Part shown: positions 59,809 through 64,000 of the stretch, piece by piece
Position numbering within the stretch: position 1 is the stretch's first letter
Layout: every line of letters begins with the position of its first letter
NCBI GenBank assembly: GCA_963806455.1
Contig: CAWDXZ010000003.1
Span: 186,001 to 250,000 of the forward strand
DNA length: 64,000 bases
From: Bog-756 sp963806455
Lineage (GTDB): Bacteria; Actinomycetota; Acidimicrobiia; Acidimicrobiales; RAAP-2
Reading direction: 5' to 3'
Notes under the pieces: model-generated
What the model saw: only the letters and a program-made list of their open reading frames with translations
Database searches by the model: none
What the model was told of the DNA's origin: nothing
Program-made: the position numbers and the translations under genes

Positions 59809-61038
59809 ATGGAGACGTTGCTGTGGGGGGTCCGGCCCGACCACTGGGACCCACCCGATCCGTCCAACCCACTGCTCGAGGGGCTGGCCCAGGTGCCGAT
59901 GCGACTGGTCGAGCGCGACGAGCCCCGACCCCTTCGCAATGACTGGGTAGTGGCGAAGACCCGGCTCACCGGCATCTGCGGCTCGGAGGCCAAGCAGATC
60001 TTCGGTGACTTCACCGACGAGTATCAGGACAGCGCCCTGGCCACCTTGTTCTCCTTCCCCATGGTCATGGGCCACGAGGTGGTGGCAGAGGTCACCGAGC
60101 TGGGGCCGGCCGCCGAGGGCCTCGAGGTCGGCCAGCGCGTCATCCTCAATCCCTGGCTCTCGTGCCTGCCGAGGGGGATCGACCCCCCCTGCCCCTCCTG
60201 TCTCTCCGGCGACCTGAGCATGTGCTGGCATTTCACCGAGGGGCCCTTGTCGGCCGGGATCCACATCGGGACATGCCGGGACGCCCCCGGCGGGTTCGCC
60301 GAGTACCTCCCCGCCCACGACTCGATGCTGCACCCGGTGCCCGACGACATCCCCGACGAGATCGCCGTGCTGGCCGACCCGTTCTCCGTCTCACTGCACT
60401 CGGTCACCCGCCATCCCCCGCCGGCGGGAGGGCGGGCCATGGTCTACGGCGCCGGTGCGCTCGGCATCACCGCCATCGCCGTCCTCTCGGCCCTGTACCC
60501 CGACGTGGACGTGCTGGTGGTGGCGCGGCACCCGGCCCAGTCGGCGCTGGCCCGATCGCTCGGTGCCGAGGTCGTGCACTGGGAGCCGGCCGAGTCGGTG
60601 ATCGAAGGCGCTGCCTCGTGGTCGGGCGGGGTTCTCCGACCAACGCCCCACGGACTCCCGATGGCCCATCCCGGGGGGATCGACGTCGTCTACGACACGG
60701 TGGGGACGACCGAGAGCTCGGAGGTGTCGGTGCGGCTGCTCCGGACCCGGGGCACCCTGGTCAAGAGCGGGGTGAACCCCCCGGCCCGGTGGGAGTGGTC
60801 ACCGCTCTACTTCAAGGAGATCTCATGGGTGGGGTCGAACGCCTTCGGCACCGAGGAGGTGGAAGGCGTGCGCGACCACGCCATGGAGCACTTCCTCCAA
60901 CTGGTGGCCGACGGCCGGGTCGACCTCTCCGGCATGCTCAGCCACACCTACCGCCTGCCGGAGTGGCGCGAGGCGTTCACCGCCCTCGCCACCCAGACGG
61001 AGTCGAACGCCATCAAGGTCGCCTTCGACTTCCGCTAG
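59809..61038 (+). CDS. Zinc-dependent medium-chain alcohol dehydrogenase
   Basis: 409 aa. GICGSEAKQIFGDF (catalytic zinc Cys), VMGHEVVAEVTELG with the zinc-binding His-Glu, then a changed structural region CPSCLSGDLSMCWHF, and Rossmann AMVYGAGALGITAIAVLSALYPDVDVLVVAR. Longer than the usual 340-360 aa, with an extended N-terminus and insert. GGGGGAGG precedes the ATG. Substrate unknown; the divergent carotenoid oxygenase makes an aldehyde/alcohol of that pathway a guess. Confidence 0.9.
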   Translation: METLLWGVRPDHWDPPDPSNPLLEGLAQVPMRLVERDEPRPLRNDWVVAKTRLTGICGSEAKQIFGDFTDEYQDSALATLFSFPMVMGHEVVAEVTELGPAAEGLEVGQRVILNPWLSCLPRGIDPPCPSCLSGDLSMCWHFTEGPLSAGIHIGTCRDAPGGFAEYLPAHDSMLHPVPDDIPDEIAVLADPFSVSLHSVTRHPPPAGGRAMVYGAGALGITAIAVLSALYPDVDVLVVARHPAQSALARSLGAEVVHWEPAESVIEGAASWSGGVLRPTPHGLPMAHPGGIDVVYDTVGTTESSEVSVRLLRTRGTLVKSGVNPPARWEWSPLYFKEISWVGSNAFGTEEVEGVRDHAMEHFLQLVADGRVDLSGMLSHTYRLPEWREAFTALATQTESNAIKVAFDFR

Positions 61039-61074
61039 ATGCTGGGCCACCCCGGGCCGGCGGTGCCGGGTCGG

Positions 61075-61533
61075 TCAGGCGACCCGGCGCGGGGCGATGT
61101 GCTGGAGCTCGATCATCAGCGGGATGAGGAACCCGACATAGGCGTGGGTGAGGGTGTAGTCAGTGGCCGAGCCGTGGGTCACCCGTTCGTCGAGATCGAT
61201 GATGGTGACCCGTGGGTCCTTCGCTCGGTACGCCTTGGCCCGGTCCAAGATGTCCCTCAGCTCCCCGGCCGAGGAGATCTCCAGCCCGAAGTGGTCGAGA
61301 CGGGGCGCCTGGAGGAACTGGCCGGTGGCCGGGAGCAGGTAGAGGAATTGGCGCATCTCGCCCGTGTAGAGGATCAGCGGGTTCCCGGCCTCGGTGCTGT
61401 TGTCGCCCTCGGCCCACCCGAACACCTCGCCGAAGAAGTCGATGAGATCGGCCCGACCGGCATCGTCCAGCACGGCGGCATCCACGCTGATGGCCACGTG
61501 GTTGAAGACCGGTCCGAGCTCCGACCGGGCCAT
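61075..61533 (-). CDS. VOC-superfamily (glyoxalase/dioxygenase-like) protein
   Basis: 152 aa. Strands FNHVAISVDAAV, IDFFGEVFGWAEGD, LDHFGLEIS and the C-terminal LIPLMIELQHI suggest the vicinal-oxygen-chelate fold with His and Glu as metal ligands. It starts 1 base inside the stop of the alcohol dehydrogenase gene (TGATG), so they are coupled. Function not known. Confidence 0.75.
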   Translation of the reverse strand: MARSELGPVFNHVAISVDAAVLDDAGRADLIDFFGEVFGWAEGDNSTEAGNPLILYTGEMRQFLYLLPATGQFLQAPRLDHFGLEISSAGELRDILDRAKAYRAKDPRVTIIDLDERVTHGSATDYTLTHAYVGFLIPLMIELQHIAPRRVA

Positions 61534-62573
61534 CAGGAGACCTCCGGCCGGACGAGCACCTTGGCCGCGATCTCGCCCCGTGCCAGTTGGGTCATGGCAT
61601 CCATCACGCCCGATAGTGGCACATCGTGCTCCTCGATGAGCATATCGATTGGCAGCGCGCCGCTGTCGAGGAGTCCGACGGCCGGTCCGAAGCCGTCGGC
61701 GCTGTAGTTGAACGTCCCGATCGCCTCGAGCTCCATGATGATCATCCGGTTGTGGTTCACCCGGGTGGGGGTCGACCCGGTCCCGACGAACACCAACGTG
61801 CCGGCCACGTCGAGCTGGCCGAGCGCCTGTTCCCCGGCCGCCGCCCGACCCGAGCACTCGAACGCCACTGCGTACGGCCGGTCCACCCTGGCCCCGACGC
61901 CCGGGTCGGTCATCTGGGCGGGGGGGATGGCCGACAGCGCGCCGACCGCCATGGCGCGGTCGCGCCGGAGCGCCACCGGTTCGCTGACCGTGATGTCGCT
62001 CACCCCGAGGGCGTGCAGGACGGCGATGATGATGAGGCCGACCGGACCGGCGCCTGCCACCAGGACGCGGTCCTCGGCGGTGACGTCGGCCAGCTCGACG
62101 GCGTGGAGGGCGATGGCGGTGGGCTCGGCCAGAGCCGCCGCCCGAGTGGCCAGGGAGTCCGGAAGATGGAAGACGTTGGTCGAAGGCACCGTCACGTAGC
62201 GGGCGAACGCGCCGCGCATGTCGCGCATGTCCGATGCCGGCCGCCGGACGCAGACCGAGGGGCGGCCACGCCGGCAGGGGCGGCAATGCCCGCATCCCGG
62301 GGTCGGCTCGAAGACCACCCGGTCGCCCGGTCCCGACGACGCCCCGGGTCCTCCCCCCACCACCCGCCCGGACCATTCGTGCCCGAGGATGGCGCCCGGG
62401 TGGGCGTACTGCTCGAGGACGAGGTGGAGGTCCGAACCGCAGATGCCACAGGCGGACACCTCGACCAGGAGGTCCCCGGGCCCCGGTTCGGGCACCGGCA
62501 CCTCCTCCACCCTCAACCGGCCCCCGCCGACGTACACCGCCGCCGGCATCATGGCGGTCCCCACCGGGCCCAT
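61533..62573 (-). CDS. Zinc-binding alcohol/polyol dehydrogenase
   Basis: 346 aa. SACGICGSDLHLVLEQY (catalytic Cys), GAILGHEWSGRVVG (His-Glu), structural-zinc cysteines CGHCRPCRRGRPSVC and the Rossmann VLVAGAGPVGLIIIAVLHALG. Family-typical length. Starts at 62573 or the ATG at 62552 are possible. It lies directly behind cutA and upstream of the VOC gene. Confidence 0.92.
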   Translation of the reverse strand: MGPVGTAMMPAAVYVGGGRLRVEEVPVPEPGPGDLLVEVSACGICGSDLHLVLEQYAHPGAILGHEWSGRVVGGGPGASSGPGDRVVFEPTPGCGHCRPCRRGRPSVCVRRPASDMRDMRGAFARYVTVPSTNVFHLPDSLATRAAALAEPTAIALHAVELADVTAEDRVLVAGAGPVGLIIIAVLHALGVSDITVSEPVALRRDRAMAVGALSAIPPAQMTDPGVGARVDRPYAVAFECSGRAAAGEQALGQLDVAGTLVFVGTGSTPTRVNHNRMIIMELEAIGTFNYSADGFGPAVGLLDSGALPIDMLIEEHDVPLSGVMDAMTQLARGEIAAKVLVRPEVS

Positions 62574-62574
62574 G

Positions 62575-62913
62575 CTAAGTCCCGCCCGGCTGGTCGGCGT
62601 CACGGGTGACGTCGTCGATCCAGTCGAGGTAGCCGTCATGGCCGGACACGATCGGGACCGCAACCACCTCGGGCGTGTCGTAGGGATGGCGTTCGACGAT
62701 CATGTCGATCACCCGCGACACGAGTGCCGAACGCGTTTTGAGCAGCACCAGCCACTCGTCCGATCGTTCGATGGTGCCCGACCACCAGTAGCGGCTGACC
62801 ATGGGACCCATCCGTTGGCCGCAGGCGACCATCCGCTCGTCCAGCAGCCATCCGACGATGGCGTCGGCGCGTTCTGGATCGTCGACCGTGAAGCGGATCT
62901 CCGCGTGGGTCAC
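62575..62913 (-). CDS. cutA: Divalent-cation tolerance protein CutA
   Basis: 112 aa trimeric CutA1 family. ADAIVGWLLDERMVACGQRMGPMVSRYWWSGTIERSDEWLVLLKTRSALVSRVIDMIVERHPYDTPEVVAVPIVSG spans the fold, with HPYDTPEV the family signature. GTG start. First gene of the cutA-dehydrogenase-VOC unit. Confidence 0.94.
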   Translation of the reverse strand: MTHAEIRFTVDDPERADAIVGWLLDERMVACGQRMGPMVSRYWWSGTIERSDEWLVLLKTRSALVSRVIDMIVERHPYDTPEVVAVPIVSGHDGYLDWIDDVTRDADQPGGT

Positions 62914-63429
62914 CGCGCCCGGTTTCGCCTACGGCGCGCATCCGTGCACGCGCGCACGGTGGTGGTCAATGGACTGCTTCGTCGGGGGCGGTGCCGGCGG
63001 ACCCCCGGGCCGGTTCGAGCGTCGTCCCTGCATGCAGGGCCTGTCTCCTCAATTGTTGTCACGGCACGCATGGTAGTCAGCCTTCACCGGACGGGTCGCG
63101 TCGATTACCGCCCGACGGCAAGCACCGCTACAGTCCCCCGACTGGACGCGGGCGTCGCATCGACCCGCCTTCATGGAGATGGGGAAGCTCGTGCGAGCCT
63201 CCCCATGGCGATCGGCCATCCCGGCCGATGGGAGACACAGACGTAACGACCAACTGACTCTGGACGCAAACACCCGCTAGCACACCCGGCTCTTGTAGCT
63301 AGGCCGTACCACCCTGCCCGGTGCTCGGCTGGGGCGTTGAATGCACAGATGTGGGGTCCACCCAACCAAAAGAGAGTCATCGCTCGCGTCACGACGCGGC
63401 GTTGACCGACCAAGGAAAGGTCTTCCACA
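62914..63429 (+). promoter_or_regulatory. Long leader/intergenic region upstream of the repeat protein
   Basis: 516 bp without a gene, less GC-rich in its right half. Contains the palindrome CCCTGCATGCAGGG (63026-63039), a -10 candidate TACAGT (63129-63134), hairpin GGGGAAGCTC/GAGCCTCCCC (63181-63204), hairpin ATCGGCC/GGCCGAT (63211-63229), and CTAGC/GCTAG (63277-63302). The second half of the first hairpin can also pair with ATGGGAG (63228-63234), so two alternative folds exist. The leader would be about 290 nt. Confidence 0.5.
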
Positions 63430-64000
63430 GTGCTTGCAACGACGCGTCTTCGTCGTGCTCTTCGTCGCGAACGTCATCCGGCCACCCGGCCTGGCCGCCC
63501 GTTCCCCGCCCCCATCCGCCGTAAGCCGGTCGGCCGGTTGGCCGTCGGGGCGGCATCGGTGGCCTCCGTCCTGGCCGTCCAGGCCGAGCCCGCTTCCGCC
63601 GCCGGTGCTTCCCTGCCGACCGGCGCCGGACTGGTGCTCAACGCGCCGATCGTGGGCGCGGCCTCCATGCCCGACGGCGACGGCTACTGGGAGGTCGGTG
63701 CCGACGGTGGCATCTTCTCGTTCGGGGGCGCGGGCTTCCACGGTTCGACCGGCGCCATGCACCTCAACCGGCCCATCGTCGGGATGGCCTCGACGCCGGA
63801 CGGCGACGGCTACTGGGAGGTGGCGGCCGACGGCGGGGTGTTCGCCTTCGGTGACGCCACGTTCTACGGCTCGACCGGCTCGCTGGCGCTGAACCAGCCG
63901 GTCGTGGGCATCCAGCCCACCCCGGACGGGGACGGCTACTGGGTGGTGGGGGCCGACGGCGGGGTCTTCGCCTTCGGTGACGCCGGCTTCTACGGCTCGG
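63430..64000 (+). CDS. Secreted repeat protein (YWxVxADGGxFxFGDAxFYGS repeats), partial at window end
   Basis: GTG start preceded by AAGGAAAGG. The N-terminus is Arg-rich, followed by a signal segment (LAVGAASVASVLAVQAEPASA), then exact 42-residue repeats starting at 63646, 63772 and 63898, each with PxVG, PDGDGYWxV, ADGGxFxFG and FxGSxG. Such repeats are common in Acidimicrobiia and may form a beta-propeller on the cell surface. No stop occurs before the window ends. Confidence 0.92.
   Translation, partial: MLATTRLRRALRRERHPATRPGRPFPAPIRRKPVGRLAVGAASVASVLAVQAEPASAAGASLPTGAGLVLNAPIVGAASMPDGDGYWEVGADGGIFSFGGAGFHGSTGAMHLNRPIVGMASTPDGDGYWEVAADGGVFAFGDATFYGSTGSLALNQPVVGIQPTPDGDGYWVVGADGGVFAFGDAGFYGS

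Noticed and set aside
63241..63310. GGACGCAAA string resembling the c-di-GMP-I (GEMM) riboswitch core
   Set aside because: The other conserved half (GGCAAACC and a GAAA tetraloop) is not seen, and the following stem does not fit. The c-di-AMP ydaO consensus (GGGGUGAA) is also absent.

Overview
The window is a chromosomal segment of a high-GC actinobacterium. Gene order from yidD to dnaB follows the origin-proximal order known from mycobacteria and relatives: rnpA-yidD-yidC-jag-rsmG-parA-parB, then a cwlM-like gene, trxA, trxB, murJ, a DUF6049-type gene and cca, then ino1-padR, a DUF5318 gene and rpsF-ssb-rpsR-rplI-dnaB. A YWxVxADGGxFxFGDAxFYGS repeat protein at the right end, mycofactocin-type SDR features and an F420-type oxidoreductase point to Acidimicrobiia or a close relative; this is inference from gene content, not a phylogeny. 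The chromosomal origin is probably just left of the window. No tRNA, rRNA, CRISPR array, insertion sequence or prophage was recognised.

Layout. 1-5.8 kb (+): membrane insertion (yidD, yidC, jag), rsmG, two parS sites, parA and parB. 6.0-14.0 kb (-): degenerate CwlM-like amidase, thioredoxin and its reductase, a small membrane protein, DegV, MurJ and a large DUF6049-type surface protein. 14-22.4 kb: cca, ino1/padR with a paired palindromic operator, DUF5318, a 17-bp terminator hairpin, panB, and rpsF-ssb-rpsR-rplI-dnaB. The ssb gene is out of frame with its own EEPF tail and as given reads in frame into rpsR. 22.4-31.4 kb: mixed metabolic genes (DUF1003, Nudix, LysR, methyltransferase, hydrolases, CoA-transferase, F420-type oxidoreductase). 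31.4-43 kb: lon; a phosphate module (four phased 11-bp Pho-box repeats, pstSCAB, a convergent OmpR-type regulator); a fluoride riboswitch with two crcB genes; a second orphan regulator ending in a 22-bp inverted repeat; pgi. 43-63 kb: accessory catabolic genes (desaturase, PaaX, SDRs, sulfatase, frameshifted DUF3089 lipase-like gene, MFS/TetR pair, AidB-type dehydrogenase, ABC binding lipoprotein, carotenoid oxygenase, alcohol dehydrogenases, CutA). 63.4-64 kb: 5' part of a secreted repeat protein behind a long, possibly structured leader.

How the genes work together. The left arm couples chromosome segregation (ParA/ParB/parS), membrane protein insertion and cell-wall precursor control (CwlM-like, MurJ). 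The pst block is a phosphate-scavenging transporter whose promoter carries direct repeats of the PhoP type; a 33-bp-spaced variant occurs upstream of both orphan regulators. Several genes have a TAnnnT -10 element 6-10 nt before the start codon, suggesting leaderless mRNAs. Two genes (ssb and the DUF3089 gene) each lack one base, in the same sense, near G/C runs, so sequencing or assembly error must be excluded before either is called real. The most interesting items are the ssb/rpsR junction and long S18 tail, the Pho-box architecture, the fluoride riboswitch unit, the codon mosaic inside yidC, and the possible alternative-fold leader at 63.2 kb.
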